From an uncultured Lachnospiraceae bacterium (GTDB lineage Bacteria > Bacillota > Clostridia > Lachnospirales > Lachnospiraceae), in contig CAMBAN010000010.1 of assembly GCA_945864145.1 (NCBI GenBank), forward strand, positions 1 through 42,507: 42,507 nucleotides of DNA, given 5' to 3'. A program made the translations under genes and the position numbers. This document shows, piece by piece, positions 7,401-16,858 of this stretch (its first letter is position 1; each line of letters begins with the position of its first letter). The notes beneath the pieces are model-generated. The model was not told the origin of the DNA and made no database searches. It saw only the letters and a list, made by a program, of their open reading frames with translations.

Positions 7401-9014
7401 ATGGTAGACAAGTTGTTAGAAATTTGGAAAAAAGTTTCAGAAAGGGTATTAGAATGGTGGAATAAGTTTAAACCAAAGCAGAAAACACTGATTATCTGTG
7501 TTGCTGCCGGTGTAGTAGTAGCTATTGCGATTCTGGTTGCAGTGCTGACAAGAAAACAGTACCAGCCATTAGTAGTGTGTGAATCTACAAAGGAAGCATC
7601 ACAGATTAAAGATTTATTAGATGGAGATTCGCTAGATTATAAGGTATCCAGTGATGGATTGACCTTCCAGATTTTAAGTACACAATTATCTGATGCGAAT
7701 CTTCTGCTTGGTGCTAATAATATTCCAACTTCATCTTACACATTGGATGATGTGCTGGATGGTAACTTTTCAACAACAGAGGCTGATAAGCAAAAAAGAT
7801 ACCGCCTCTATTTAGAAACACAAATGGAGGAAGACCTGGAAAGCTATGCAGCTGTAAAATCAGCAAATGTGCAGCTTACTATTCCAGAGGACAATGGTAC
7901 ACTCATTGCTCAAAATTTAGAAACCTATGCGAGCGTATTACTTGATTTGAATGCAGATGTAACCTTCACAGAAGAAATTGCATCTAACATGGCAAGATTT
8001 GTAGCGACCGCTTTAGGAAACAATACAACAGATAACGTAACGATTACCAGCGTGGATGGTACGATTTGGTTTCCGGTAGAAGATACCTATGCATCCATTG
8101 ATAAAGCAGATACTATGATGCTGCTAAAACAGGAAGCAGAAAGCCTTATCAAAAATGAAGTAAAGCAGGTGCTTCTTGGAACCAATGAATTTACACAGAT
8201 TGAGGTAGCAACAAACATTTCCATGGACTTCTCACAGCAGGAGGTTACACAACACAGCTACACACCGGCAGAAGGACAGGATCAGGGTGTGCTATCACAT
8301 GAGGAAGTATATCAGGCAAAGGGAGAGGATGGCTCAGGTGGAGTACCTGGTACAGATTCTAACTCTGAAACGGATTATATGATTGATCCATCAACAACAT
8401 CAACGACGTCAACCTATGAGAGAAAGAGTGATTACTTACCAAACGAAACTATCACAACAACGAAAAAACCAACAGGTTCTATTGTATATAACGACAGTTC
8501 CGTTTCTGTAGCAGCTGTAAAATATACCATCGTCAGAGAAGAGGATGCAGAACTGAAGGGTCTGTTAGCGGATATGACCTGGGAGGAATACAAGGTAGCA
8601 AATGATACCAGAACAAAACTGGAAATTGATGAAGATTTAGTCAGTGTGGTAGCAAATGCAACAGGTATTCCATCTCAAAACATATCATTTGTAGCTTATG
8701 AAGAAATGCAATTTATTGATAAGACAACAGAGAGTGTTGACTATAAGGATGTCATCCAGATTGTCTTAATCATCATTATTTTAGGATTACTGGCATTCGT
8801 TGTATTTATGAGCTTACGTACAAAGAAGGAAGTAGAAGAGGAAGAAGAACTTTCCGTAGAGGATTTATTACAATCTACTGCGCAGGAAGAACTTGAAAAT
8901 ATTGAATTAGAGCAAAAGTCAGAAGCAAGAAAGCTGATAGAGACATTCGTAGAGGAAAATCCGGAAGCGGTTGCAACGCTTTTACGAAATTGGCTTGATG
9001 AGGATTGGGGGTAA
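7401..9014 (+). CDS. fliF: Flagellar MS-ring protein FliF
   Basis: A 537-residue protein forming the membrane-supramembrane ring. It has two transmembrane helices (about 29-49 and 451-472) flanking a large external region with ring-building motifs, and a cytoplasmic tail ending ENPEAVATLLRNWLDEDWG, the FliG-binding segment. The ATG has an AGGAGAG ribosome-binding site. The 74-nt gap after fliE is the longest so far in the operon and holds only purine-rich sequence. fliG follows after 6 nt. Confidence 0.97.
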   Translation: MVDKLLEIWKKVSERVLEWWNKFKPKQKTLIICVAAGVVVAIAILVAVLTRKQYQPLVVCESTKEASQIKDLLDGDSLDYKVSSDGLTFQILSTQLSDANLLLGANNIPTSSYTLDDVLDGNFSTTEADKQKRYRLYLETQMEEDLESYAAVKSANVQLTIPEDNGTLIAQNLETYASVLLDLNADVTFTEEIASNMARFVATALGNNTTDNVTITSVDGTIWFPVEDTYASIDKADTMMLLKQEAESLIKNEVKQVLLGTNEFTQIEVATNISMDFSQQEVTQHSYTPAEGQDQGVLSHEEVYQAKGEDGSGGVPGTDSNSETDYMIDPSTTSTTSTYERKSDYLPNETITTTKKPTGSIVYNDSSVSVAAVKYTIVREEDAELKGLLADMTWEEYKVANDTRTKLEIDEDLVSVVANATGIPSQNISFVAYEEMQFIDKTTESVDYKDVIQIVLIIIILGLLAFVVFMSLRTKKEVEEEEELSVEDLLQSTAQEELENIELEQKSEARKLIETFVEENPEAVATLLRNWLDEDWG

Positions 9015-9020
9015 ATAGAA

Positions 9021-10031
9021 ATGGCAGATAAAGAAACATTGAGCGGTGTACAAAAAGCCGCAATATTACTTATCACTTTGGGGCCGGAAAAATCTGCCTT
9101 AGTATTTAAACATTTAAAGGAAGAAGAAATTGAAGACCTGACATTAGAAATTGCAAATACAAAAAGTGTAACACCACAGGTAAAAGAACAGGTCATTAAT
9201 GAGTTTTATGAAGTATGTCTGGCACAACAGTATATTGCAGAGGGCGGTATTGGATACGCCAAAGAACTTTTGGAAAAAGCACTTGGAAACGAAAAGGCGA
9301 TGGATGTTATTGGCAAGCTGACAGCTTCTTTACAGGTTAAACCATTTGAGTTTGTAAAAAAGACAGATGCTTCACAGCTGTTGAACTTTATTCAGGATGA
9401 ACATCCACAGACTATCGCTTTGATTTTATCTTATCTGTCGTCAGGACAGGCTGCATCTATTCTTGCATCCTTGACACCTGAAAAGCAGGCAGATGTAGCA
9501 AGAAGAATTGCAACGATGGACAGAACAAGCCCGGATGTAATCAAAGAGGTAGAACGAGTTCTGGAAACAAAGCTGTCATCACTGGTAAATCAGGATTACA
9601 CAGTTATCGGTGGTGTCGATGCAGTAGTAGATATCTTAAATACAGTAGACAGAGGAACAGAAAAACATATCATGGAAACCCTGGAAGTGGAAGAACCGGA
9701 ACTTGCAGACGAAATCAGAAAGAAGATGTTCGTATTCGAAGATATCCTGCTGCTTGATGACCGTGCAATCCAGCGTGTACTTCGTGATGTAGATAATAAT
9801 GACCTTGCCATTGCATGTAAAGGCTCTAATGAAGAGGTTCAGACACGTATCTTTAATAACATGTCTAAGCGTTTAGCTGAAATGATTAAGGAAGATATGG
9901 AATTTATGGGACCAGTTCGTATGAAGGATGTTGAGGAAGCACAGCAGAAGATTGTTAACATTATCAGAAAACTTGAAGACTCTGCAGAGATTGTTATTTC
10001 CAGAGGTGGAGGTGACGAGGTAATTGTCTAA
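9021..10031 (+). CDS. fliG: Flagellar motor switch protein FliG
   Basis: A 336-residue rotor protein in the C-ring that couples to the MotA stator. N-terminal (GVQKAAILLITLGPEKSALV), middle (EHPQTIALILSYL) and C-terminal (FVFEDILLLDDRAIQRVLRDVD) domains are all present; the last holds the charged torque residues. Its stop overlaps the start of fliH by 8 nt, suggesting coupled translation. Confidence 0.98.
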   Translation: MADKETLSGVQKAAILLITLGPEKSALVFKHLKEEEIEDLTLEIANTKSVTPQVKEQVINEFYEVCLAQQYIAEGGIGYAKELLEKALGNEKAMDVIGKLTASLQVKPFEFVKKTDASQLLNFIQDEHPQTIALILSYLSSGQAASILASLTPEKQADVARRIATMDRTSPDVIKEVERVLETKLSSLVNQDYTVIGGVDAVVDILNTVDRGTEKHIMETLEVEEPELADEIRKKMFVFEDILLLDDRAIQRVLRDVDNNDLAIACKGSNEEVQTRIFNNMSKRLAEMIKEDMEFMGPVRMKDVEEAQQKIVNIIRKLEDSAEIVISRGGGDEVIV

Positions 10032-10914
10032 AAATGGTGTATTGAAATCCGGTTGGATTATGATAAATGAAACAGATACAAGAGTCATTGATACCAACGC
10101 TTTGGTAGAAAACAAATTGAAGGAGCTTGCTATCAAAATTGCAGAGGAAACAGCAGAGGATGCAGATTTTCCGGATGGGTTTGCAGAGGGATTAAATGCA
10201 GAACAGGTTGCCAATCTGGTAGCAGAACCACAGCAAACACCGGAGGAACAGACGCAGGCGCAGATTGCTGAAATGATGGAACAGGCGCAAGCTGAAATAG
10301 AAACCATGAAGGCGCAAGCCATGGATGAAATAGAACAGGCGAGAGCAGAGGCTTTGGAAAGTGCCAAAAAAGAAGGCTTTGAAACAGGTCTTAAAAAGGG
10401 TGTAGAAGAGGGGTATGCGAAAGGACATGAAGAAGGCATAAAAAGTGTTGGCGCAGAACGTGAGAAGCTGTATCAGGAAGTTTCTGAAAAAATGGAAGCA
10501 TTTCAACAGGAATATGAGAAAAAAATCAATGAACTGGAGCCTCAGTTTGTAGAAACCTTGACGGGTATTTATGAGCATGTTTTTCAAGTGAGCTTAAAAA
10601 ATTCCAGAGACCTGGTAGTACATTTGTTGCAAAATACCATGAAAAATATCGAAGGAAACAGCGGCTATCTGATACATGTTTCCAAGGACGATTATCCATT
10701 TGTCAGTATGCAGAAAAAGGAAATCGTAAAAGGAACCAGTATCCAGTTGGAAAATGTAGATATTATTGAGGACGCTACACTTGCAAAGAGCGAATGTATG
10801 ATAGAAACAGGAAATGGAGTCTTTGACTGTAGTCTTGGAACACAGTTAGAATCCCTGAATGAAGAATTACGACTGCTGTCCTATGAGCCAAAGGTAAAGG
10901 AAGAAGAACAGTAA
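10024..10914 (+). CDS. fliH: Flagellar export ATPase regulator FliH
   Basis: A 296-residue cytoplasmic stator of the export ATPase. It has an N-terminal GVLKSGWIMINE-type segment, a long charged coiled coil (about 70-185) with Gly-every-fourth-residue repeats (GFETGLKKGVEEGYAKGHEEG) characteristic of FliH, and a globular C-terminus. I choose the TTG at 10024, overlapping fliG, because the residues before the alternative ATG at 10060 resemble the conserved N-terminal KS segment of FliH and an AGGTGACGAGG lies just upstream. If the ATG is used, the protein loses 12 residues. Confidence 0.9.
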   Translation: MSKNGVLKSGWIMINETDTRVIDTNALVENKLKELAIKIAEETAEDADFPDGFAEGLNAEQVANLVAEPQQTPEEQTQAQIAEMMEQAQAEIETMKAQAMDEIEQARAEALESAKKEGFETGLKKGVEEGYAKGHEEGIKSVGAEREKLYQEVSEKMEAFQQEYEKKINELEPQFVETLTGIYEHVFQVSLKNSRDLVVHLLQNTMKNIEGNSGYLIHVSKDDYPFVSMQKKEIVKGTSIQLENVDIIEDATLAKSECMIETGNGVFDCSLGTQLESLNEELRLLSYEPKVKEEEQ

Positions 10915-10923
10915 TAGAAAGGC

Positions 10924-12267
10924 ATGGGTAACTACATGGAAACAGAAATGATAAGAAGCAAATATCTGACTGTTTTAAATAAGACATTTTATAAAAAACT
11001 GGGAAAAGTAGAGAACGTGGTTGGTCTTACCATAGAGTCTGCTGGACCGGATGCAAAGCTGGGTGATCTTTGCAGAATTTATACAGATACTGCAAAAGAA
11101 CATTTTATCATGGCTGAGGTCGTGGGTTTTAAGGATAAAAAGACATTGCTCATGCCATATGAGGGAACAGAAGGCATTGGACTTGGCTGTATTGTGGAAA
11201 ATATGAACTATCCGCTAAGTGTATCAGTAGGCGATTATTTGTTAGGAAAAACCTTGGATGGACTTGGCAGATGTGTAGACGGCTATCAGCCAGACCCTAG
11301 AACTGTGGAAAGATATCCGTTGGAGGCACCGCCACCAGACCCACTTACAAGAGAAATTATCTCAGAGGTATTACCTCTTGGAGTAAAGGCAGTGGATGGA
11401 CTGATTACAGTAGGTAAGGGACAAAGAATTGGTATATTTGCAGGTTCTGGTGTAGGAAAGTCTACCTTACTTGGTATGTTTGCAAGAAATACAAAAGCTG
11501 ACATCAATGTCATTGCTTTAATAGGAGAGCGAGGCAGAGAGGTCAGAGAATTCATAGAAAGAGACCTTGGTGAGGAAGGAATGAAGAGGTCGGTAGTAGT
11601 AGTGGCAACTTCGGATAAACCGGCACTGGAAAGAAACAGGGCAGCAAAAACAGCTACAGCAATTGCAGAATATTTCAGAGACCAGGGAAAAGATGTCCTT
11701 CTCATGATGGACTCCCTGACCCGTTTTTCCATGGCACAAAGAGAAATTGGTCTTGCAAGTGGAGAACCACCTGTAACAAGAGGCTATCCGCCAAGTGTTT
11801 ACTCTGAAATGCCAAAGCTTTTGGAAAGAGCAGGCTGTGCGACTAAGGGCTCTATTACAGGTCTTTATACCGTTTTGGTAGATGGTGAAGATTTTAATGA
11901 GCCAATTACAGATACAGCAAGAAGCATATTGGATGGACATATCATGCTGACCAGAAAGCTTGCAAACACTAATCACTATCCTGCAATTGATGTCTTACAG
12001 AGTATTTCCAGATGTATGTCATCGATTGTAGATAAAGACCAAAAGATAGCGTCAGGAAAGCTGAAAAATATTTTAGCGACCTATCATGAGGCTGAGGATT
12101 TGATTAATATTGGTGCATATAAAAAGGGAAGTAATGCAAACATTGATAATGCGATTGCAAAAATTGATGCAGTAAATGAATATCTGCTGCAGGATGTAGA
12201 TGAAAAATTTGATTATCAACAGTCAGTAGATTTACTGGAAGGACTTTTTGCAGAGGAAGGACAGTAA
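10924..12267 (+). CDS. fliI: Flagellum-specific export ATPase FliI
   Basis: A 447-residue F1-beta-like ATPase that unloads substrates at the export gate. It has Walker A GSGVGKST (174-181), the type III ATPase signature MAQREIGLASGEPPVTRGYP and SVYSEMPKLLERAG, and Walker B DVLLMMDSLTRF. The ATG at 10924 is only 1 nt from GAAAGG; the ATG at 10936 is also possible (METEMIRSK). It lies between its regulators fliH and fliJ. Confidence 0.97.
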   Translation: MGNYMETEMIRSKYLTVLNKTFYKKLGKVENVVGLTIESAGPDAKLGDLCRIYTDTAKEHFIMAEVVGFKDKKTLLMPYEGTEGIGLGCIVENMNYPLSVSVGDYLLGKTLDGLGRCVDGYQPDPRTVERYPLEAPPPDPLTREIISEVLPLGVKAVDGLITVGKGQRIGIFAGSGVGKSTLLGMFARNTKADINVIALIGERGREVREFIERDLGEEGMKRSVVVVATSDKPALERNRAAKTATAIAEYFRDQGKDVLLMMDSLTRFSMAQREIGLASGEPPVTRGYPPSVYSEMPKLLERAGCATKGSITGLYTVLVDGEDFNEPITDTARSILDGHIMLTRKLANTNHYPAIDVLQSISRCMSSIVDKDQKIASGKLKNILATYHEAEDLINIGAYKKGSNANIDNAIAKIDAVNEYLLQDVDEKFDYQQSVDLLEGLFAEEGQ

Positions 12268-12278
12268 GGGGCTGAAAA

Positions 12279-12746
12279 ATGGCTCGATTTCGATATAAAA
12301 TGCAAAGCATTCTGGATATCAAGGAAAAGCTGGAATCAAGCGCAAAGCAGGCTTTTGCCGAAGCAAACAGAAGGCTGGAGGATGAAAAAGAAAAGTTACA
12401 GAACTTATATGATAGAAAAGAAGCATATCTGGAAGAGGGAGTAGCCCTTCGTTTAGCAAAGCTGGATGTGCGAAAAATAAGAGAGAACAAAATGGCTGTC
12501 ATGCGCATGGATGAAATGATTCGAGCACAAAGAAAAGCCGTAGACGTGGCAGCCAAAGCCTTGGAGGAGGCTAGAATAAAACTCGAAGAGGTTATGAAGG
12601 AAAGAAAAACCCATGAAAAATTGAAAGAAAATGCTTTCCAGGAATTTTTGCAAGAGGAAAATGCCGCAGAGAGCAAGGAAATAGACCAGTTAACTACTTA
12701 TTTACATGGACAGAAATTGATGGGGGAAAAGGAAGATGGCAAATAA
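12279..12746 (+). CDS. fliJ: Flagellar export chaperone/stalk protein FliJ
   Basis: A 155-residue, highly charged, almost wholly helical coiled-coil protein, starting MARFRYKMQSILDIKEKLE, the typical FliJ N-terminus. FliJ is the central stalk of the FliI ATPase and delivers substrates to FlhA. It overlaps the next gene by 11 nt. Confidence 0.93.
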   Translation: MARFRYKMQSILDIKEKLESSAKQAFAEANRRLEDEKEKLQNLYDRKEAYLEEGVALRLAKLDVRKIRENKMAVMRMDEMIRAQRKAVDVAAKALEEARIKLEEVMKERKTHEKLKENAFQEFLQEENAAESKEIDQLTTYLHGQKLMGEKEDGK

Positions 12747-13611
12747 TAATGCAAATTTAAGCCCGGATGCTCCTGAAATGCAGATGAAGCAATTAAAAGA
12801 AACAAAGAAGCAGTTTGCACAGGAACAGAAAAATCAAAGAAAAGAAGCCAAGCTTCGTGCAAAGGAATTAGAAAATCAGCAAAGAGAATTGGATGAACAG
12901 ATTGATGGCAGCAGCTTGCCGGTAGTATTGGTCACTTTGTTTATCATTGTTATCTGGCTTGGTATTTTGATTTTACTGATTAAGATGGATGTAGGAGGTT
13001 TTGGTTCTAACGTATTGACACCTATTTTTAAGGATGTACCGGTGATTCAGAAAATTCTTCCGACAGACTCCACAACAGAATCAGATTCACAAACTTATGG
13101 TGGATATTCCAGTCTAAAGGAAGCAGTAGACCAGATTACTAAGCTTGAGCTTCAGCTGGAACAGCTGCAAAATGCAAATGCCACCTACGCAGAACAGATT
13201 GAAACTTTAAAGGCAGAGGTAGAGCGATTAAAAACCTTTGAAGATAATCAGGTAGCCTTCCAGAAAATTAAGGAACAGTTCTATGAAGAGGTCGTTTATG
13301 CCGAAAATGGTCCAGGGGCTGAAGAATATAAAAAATATTATGAAGAAATGGATCCTGCTACGGCAGAGGCACTTTACAAGCAGGTAATCGGAACGGTTGC
13401 AGCAGATCAGCAGCTTTCAGAGTATGCAAAGACCTTTAGCAATATGGATGCAAGCAGTGCAGCCAAGATATTAGAGGCTATGACAGATAATTTAGATTTG
13501 GCAGCAGAAATATTACAGACATTAGATGTAACCAGCAGAGGTGAAATCATGGGCGAGATGGATGCGTCCATCGCAGCAAGAATTGCAAAGCTCATGGCAC
13601 CAAATAACTAA
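12736..13611 (+). CDS. MotE/YlxF-like flagellar membrane protein with MgtE-N-type C-terminus
   Basis: A 291-residue protein: charged cytoplasmic N-terminus (1-60), one transmembrane helix (61-83), coiled coil (about 130-175) and a C-terminal helical domain (about 205-291) with repeated SNMDASSAAKILEAM and GEMDASIAARIAKLM units, the pattern of the MgtE intracellular N domain shared by MotE and YlxF. Its position between fliJ and fliK matches B. subtilis ylxF. MotE in other bacteria is a stator/MotC chaperone; whether this one has that role is inference. It is longer than typical YlxF because of the extended N-terminus. Confidence 0.85.
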   Translation: MANNNANLSPDAPEMQMKQLKETKKQFAQEQKNQRKEAKLRAKELENQQRELDEQIDGSSLPVVLVTLFIIVIWLGILILLIKMDVGGFGSNVLTPIFKDVPVIQKILPTDSTTESDSQTYGGYSSLKEAVDQITKLELQLEQLQNANATYAEQIETLKAEVERLKTFEDNQVAFQKIKEQFYEEVVYAENGPGAEEYKKYYEEMDPATAEALYKQVIGTVAADQQLSEYAKTFSNMDASSAAKILEAMTDNLDLAAEILQTLDVTSRGEIMGEMDASIAARIAKLMAPNN

Positions 13612-13635
13612 GGAAAGTGTTTTATTTACCGATAT
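13609..13635 (+). promoter_or_regulatory. Sigma-28-like promoter upstream of fliK
   Basis: TAAG (13609-13612), 15 nt, then ACCGATAT (13628-13635) matches the Gram-positive sigma-D pattern TAAA-N15-GCCGATAT at 10 of 12 bases with the exact spacer. The -35 overlaps the stop codon of the MotE-like gene; a start near 13641 would leave a leader of about 40 nt before fliK. Confidence 0.5.
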
Positions 13636-13682
13636 ATATTATGTAGATAGAACCTTGACAACAAAAGAGAGGAGGAATGTAA

Positions 13683-15212
13683 ATGGGAAACACAATGGTA
13701 AACAGTATAGGAAGTGACACAGCTATATTGCTTACTGCCCGGAATGTATCAAAGCAGACAACAGGGATTTCTTCATCGGACAAGGATTTTAACACCATTT
13801 TAGGTCAGACTCGAGAAAAAACGCTACAGACATCAGCGACAAATACAGAAAAAAGTACAGCGGATAATCCGACAAAAGAAAAAATGACAGATGTGTCAGA
13901 CAAAAACATGACAGCTGAAGAAAAGACAGCAGTGGATAAAACAGAAGAAAACAGAAACACAGAAAAGTCAGACACTGCAAAAGAGCAGGTAAAGACGGAA
14001 ACACAGGAGCAGGTAAAGGAAAGTACGCAGGAGCCGGAGGAGGTTGACGATGAAATCATGGAAACCTTAGTAGAGGCAGTTAATCAGATTTTTGAGCAGG
14101 CAGCAGAAATCCTGGAGCTTTCAGAGGAAGAACTGAAGGCATTGATGGAGGATTTGCAATTAAATCCTGTAGATTTGCTCAATCCGGACAGTATGGTACA
14201 GCTTGCACTTGCAGCAGGCGGAGAAGACTCCGTTATCAGTATCGTGATGAATGAAACTATTTATGATAATTTACACGATTTGATAGAATGTGTGGAAGGT
14301 GAACTTGCTGCATTGACAGAAGAAACAGGACTGACACAGGAGGAGCTTGGAGAACTGGTAAACCAGATTAAGGCACTTGCCATGGAAGAAACAGCAGATG
14401 CGCCGGTAAATCCGGAAATGTCGGAGGAAGCACCGGAACCTGTCATAGAGCAGGAAAAGCTTATTGTAACCATGGAAAAGACGAATCCGGCAGAACAGAC
14501 AAAGACAGATATGACACAGATGTCAGAAAAGGAAACAGCAGAAGTGGAAACGCAAAAGCTGACTGTAGAGGCACCGGAAAAACAATCGGAAAGCAGGCAG
14601 GAGTATACAGATGAGCAGGGAACCGGACAGGAAATGACACCATTTCAACAGAGTCTGGAGCACATGCAGCAAACTGCGGAAGCATCAGACACTGTATCAA
14701 ATATGACAACAGATTATGCACCGACACCGGAAGCTATTTTAAAGCAGCTGGCAGATTATGTAAAAGTACAGTCGGGAAAAGAACTGACAGAAATGGAAAT
14801 GCAGCTGCATCCGGCATCTTTAGGAGCTGTTCATATTTCTATTTCCAACAGAGGCGGTGTGATTACAGCACAGATAACGACACAAAATGAAACAGTGAAG
14901 GACGCTATCGAGTCACAGGTTGTAACGCTGAAGAATAATTTGGAGGAACAGGGTGTCAAGGTAGAAGCAGTAGAAGTATCTGTTGCAAGCCATCAGATGG
15001 AAAGAAATCTGGAGCAGGGCAGTAAAGACCGGAAAAACCAGGAAGAAAACAGCAAAACAGACGGCATCAGGAAAAACCGTCGGACAAGTATCAATCTCAA
15101 TGCATGGCAGGAAGAGGATGAGGAAGCGATAGAAGCAGATGAGGTAGAGGCTGTAAGACTTGCAAAAGAAATGATGCAGTTGTATGGCAATTCGATGGAT
15201 TTGTTGGCATAA
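13683..15212 (+). CDS. fliK: Flagellar hook-length control protein FliK
   Basis: A 509-residue exported molecular ruler. The first 360 residues are low complexity, rich in Glu, Thr, Gln and Lys. The C-terminal hook-length domain (about 350-450) has the diagnostic EMEMQLHPASLGAVHISI and ITTQNETVKDAIESQ followed by the V-K-V-E-V strand, which switches FlhB specificity. AGGAGG precedes the ATG. The 71-nt gap upstream carries the sigma-28-like site. It is followed by flgD. Confidence 0.93.
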   Translation: MGNTMVNSIGSDTAILLTARNVSKQTTGISSSDKDFNTILGQTREKTLQTSATNTEKSTADNPTKEKMTDVSDKNMTAEEKTAVDKTEENRNTEKSDTAKEQVKTETQEQVKESTQEPEEVDDEIMETLVEAVNQIFEQAAEILELSEEELKALMEDLQLNPVDLLNPDSMVQLALAAGGEDSVISIVMNETIYDNLHDLIECVEGELAALTEETGLTQEELGELVNQIKALAMEETADAPVNPEMSEEAPEPVIEQEKLIVTMEKTNPAEQTKTDMTQMSEKETAEVETQKLTVEAPEKQSESRQEYTDEQGTGQEMTPFQQSLEHMQQTAEASDTVSNMTTDYAPTPEAILKQLADYVKVQSGKELTEMEMQLHPASLGAVHISISNRGGVITAQITTQNETVKDAIESQVVTLKNNLEEQGVKVEAVEVSVASHQMERNLEQGSKDRKNQEENSKTDGIRKNRRTSINLNAWQEEDEEAIEADEVEAVRLAKEMMQLYGNSMDLLA

Positions 15213-15228
15213 GAAAGGAAGTAAAGCT

Positions 15229-16347
15229 ATGAGTTTAATGGCGTATTATGTGGATGGGGAGCTACAGACATCGACGACATCGTCAGATTCACTGTCAAAA
15301 ACCGAAAATAAAAATGCGGTAAACAGTGATACCTTTTTAACATTGTTAGTTGCAGAAATGCAAAATCAGGACCCATTGGAGCCAACCAGTAATACAGAGT
15401 GGGTATCACAGTATGCAACCTTTACACAGGTTGAACAAATGGGCGAAATGTCAGATTCGATGGATATGCTTCGTGCAAATAACCTGGTTGGTAAGGAAGT
15501 TATCATGAAGGTGACAAGCGTGTCAACAGGCGAAACAAGCTATGTACGTGGTCCAGTAGACTATATCACCATCGAAGAAGGCAAACCGTTATTGAATATT
15601 GGTGGTTCCAGCTATTCACTGGATGATTTGGATACAGTGGCTTCAGACGAATACTTTGAGTGCTATGATTTCTATACAGAATTTACAGGTATGATGGATG
15701 CACTTCCGGATGTCAATCAGCTTGATAAATCCTATAAGACAGCAATGGGAGAATTGTATGATATGTATTCTGAAATGACAGATAGTCAGAAGGAATATAT
15801 GCAAAAGTATGCACCGGCATATTTGACTAATTATGAAACCTATATCAAAAAAATGGAAGAGCTGGGTATTACCTATGGTGGTGATAAGAAAGAGCCGGCA
15901 ACATTAGACAGCATTCTGGAAGCCTTCAATACAAAGATGGATGCATTAATGACACAGCTGTCAGGTCTGTCTTCATCGGTAACAACGATTTCAACAAATA
16001 CAGCAAGTGCAGCGTCAGGCACAGGCTCGTCCTCAGCCGGAGGCACAACAGATGCAACACAGGGTACTGATAAAACTGCGGATGGTACAGAAGGCACAGA
16101 TAATGCAGACAGTACAGCCGGAGCAACAGGAAGTACAGACAGTGGAGAGAGTACAGACAGCACAGACAGTGCAGGAAGCACGGACAGTGGAGAAAGTACA
16201 GACAGTGCAGGCAACACGGAAAGTACAGATAATGCAGCAGAGGAAACAGGAAACGCATCAGGAGAAACAGAAACTACAACGGAAGCTGGAAACGATGACT
16301 CTGAGGTATCAGACGACACCTTGGATAAACTGACAGAAGATATCTAA
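15229..16347 (+). CDS. flgD: Flagellar hook-cap scaffold protein FlgD with long S/T/D-rich tail
   Basis: A 372-residue hook-assembly scaffold. The N-terminal signature FLTLLVAEMQNQDPLEP and SNTEWVSQYATFTQVEQM identifies FlgD, followed by a short NLVGKEV...GGSSYSLDDLDTV beta segment. The usual FnIII-like domain is not recognisable. Instead there is a helical region (about 145-260) and a low-complexity Ser/Thr/Gly/Asp tail (260-372) with repeats such as STDSGESTDSAG. Family members are commonly 150-250 residues. I use ATG 15229 behind AAAGGAAG, not the ATG at 15184 inside fliK, which lacks a good site. Confidence 0.88.
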   Translation: MSLMAYYVDGELQTSTTSSDSLSKTENKNAVNSDTFLTLLVAEMQNQDPLEPTSNTEWVSQYATFTQVEQMGEMSDSMDMLRANNLVGKEVIMKVTSVSTGETSYVRGPVDYITIEEGKPLLNIGGSSYSLDDLDTVASDEYFECYDFYTEFTGMMDALPDVNQLDKSYKTAMGELYDMYSEMTDSQKEYMQKYAPAYLTNYETYIKKMEELGITYGGDKKEPATLDSILEAFNTKMDALMTQLSGLSSSVTTISTNTASAASGTGSSSAGGTTDATQGTDKTADGTEGTDNADSTAGATGSTDSGESTDSTDSAGSTDSGESTDSAGNTESTDNAAEETGNASGETETTTEAGNDDSEVSDDTLDKLTEDI

Positions 16348-16388
16348 GAGCTGAAGCGGCAGGCTTTCAAAGGGCAGGAGGATTGGAT

Positions 16389-16781
16389 ATGAATATCAAT
16401 AATAACCAGTTCCTTTCCATTGAACAGCTTCAAAATCAGTTTTTAAGTCAGCAAAAGGGTAGACAAAAGGTAAGCACAACAGACGGACTCAGCTTTGAAC
16501 AGGTGTTGCAGAATACACAGAACAGCAACGAGGTCAGATTTTCAAAGCACGCAGCAAGCCGGCTGAATGACAGAAACATAGAGCTTACATCTGAACAATG
16601 GGAAAGGTTAAAGGATGGCACAAAGAAAGCAGGGGAAAAGGGCATACAGGAATCGTTAGTCCTGGTAGATGAGCTTGCTTTTATTGTGAACACAAAGAGT
16701 AACACAGTGATAACAGCAATGGATCAGTCAGAAACAAAGGAAAATGTATTTACAAATATTGATGGAGCCGTGATTATTTAG
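16389..16781 (+). CDS. TIGR02530-type conserved flagellar operon protein
   Basis: A 130-residue cytoplasmic protein with the core VRFSKHAASRLNDRNIELTS and a C-terminal LAFIVNTKSNTVITAMD strand. I recognise this as the small TIGR02530 flagellar operon family found between flgD and flgE in many Firmicutes. Its role is not established; a link to hook assembly is inferred from position only. ATG 16389 has AGGAGG 7 nt upstream, so I prefer it to the TTG at 16383. Confidence 0.85.
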   Translation: MNINNNQFLSIEQLQNQFLSQQKGRQKVSTTDGLSFEQVLQNTQNSNEVRFSKHAASRLNDRNIELTSEQWERLKDGTKKAGEKGIQESLVLVDELAFIVNTKSNTVITAMDQSETKENVFTNIDGAVII

Positions 16782-16858
16782 TCGGACCTTTTAAGGAGAC
16801 TAATGCTTCGGAACGATAGAAGAAGCAACACGGGAAAAGAATTAGGAGGTCATTCATT

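Noticed and set aside
13655-13660. Perfect TTGACA before fliK
   Set aside because: No -10 box follows at 16-18 nt; the ribosome-binding site and start codon of fliK occupy that space.
15873-16319. Long minus-strand and alternate-frame open frames over the FlgD tail
   Set aside because: They are shadows of the repetitive Ser/Thr/Asp coding sequence: extreme Val/Leu/Ser/Pro or Gln composition, no ribosome-binding site, and no family resemblance.
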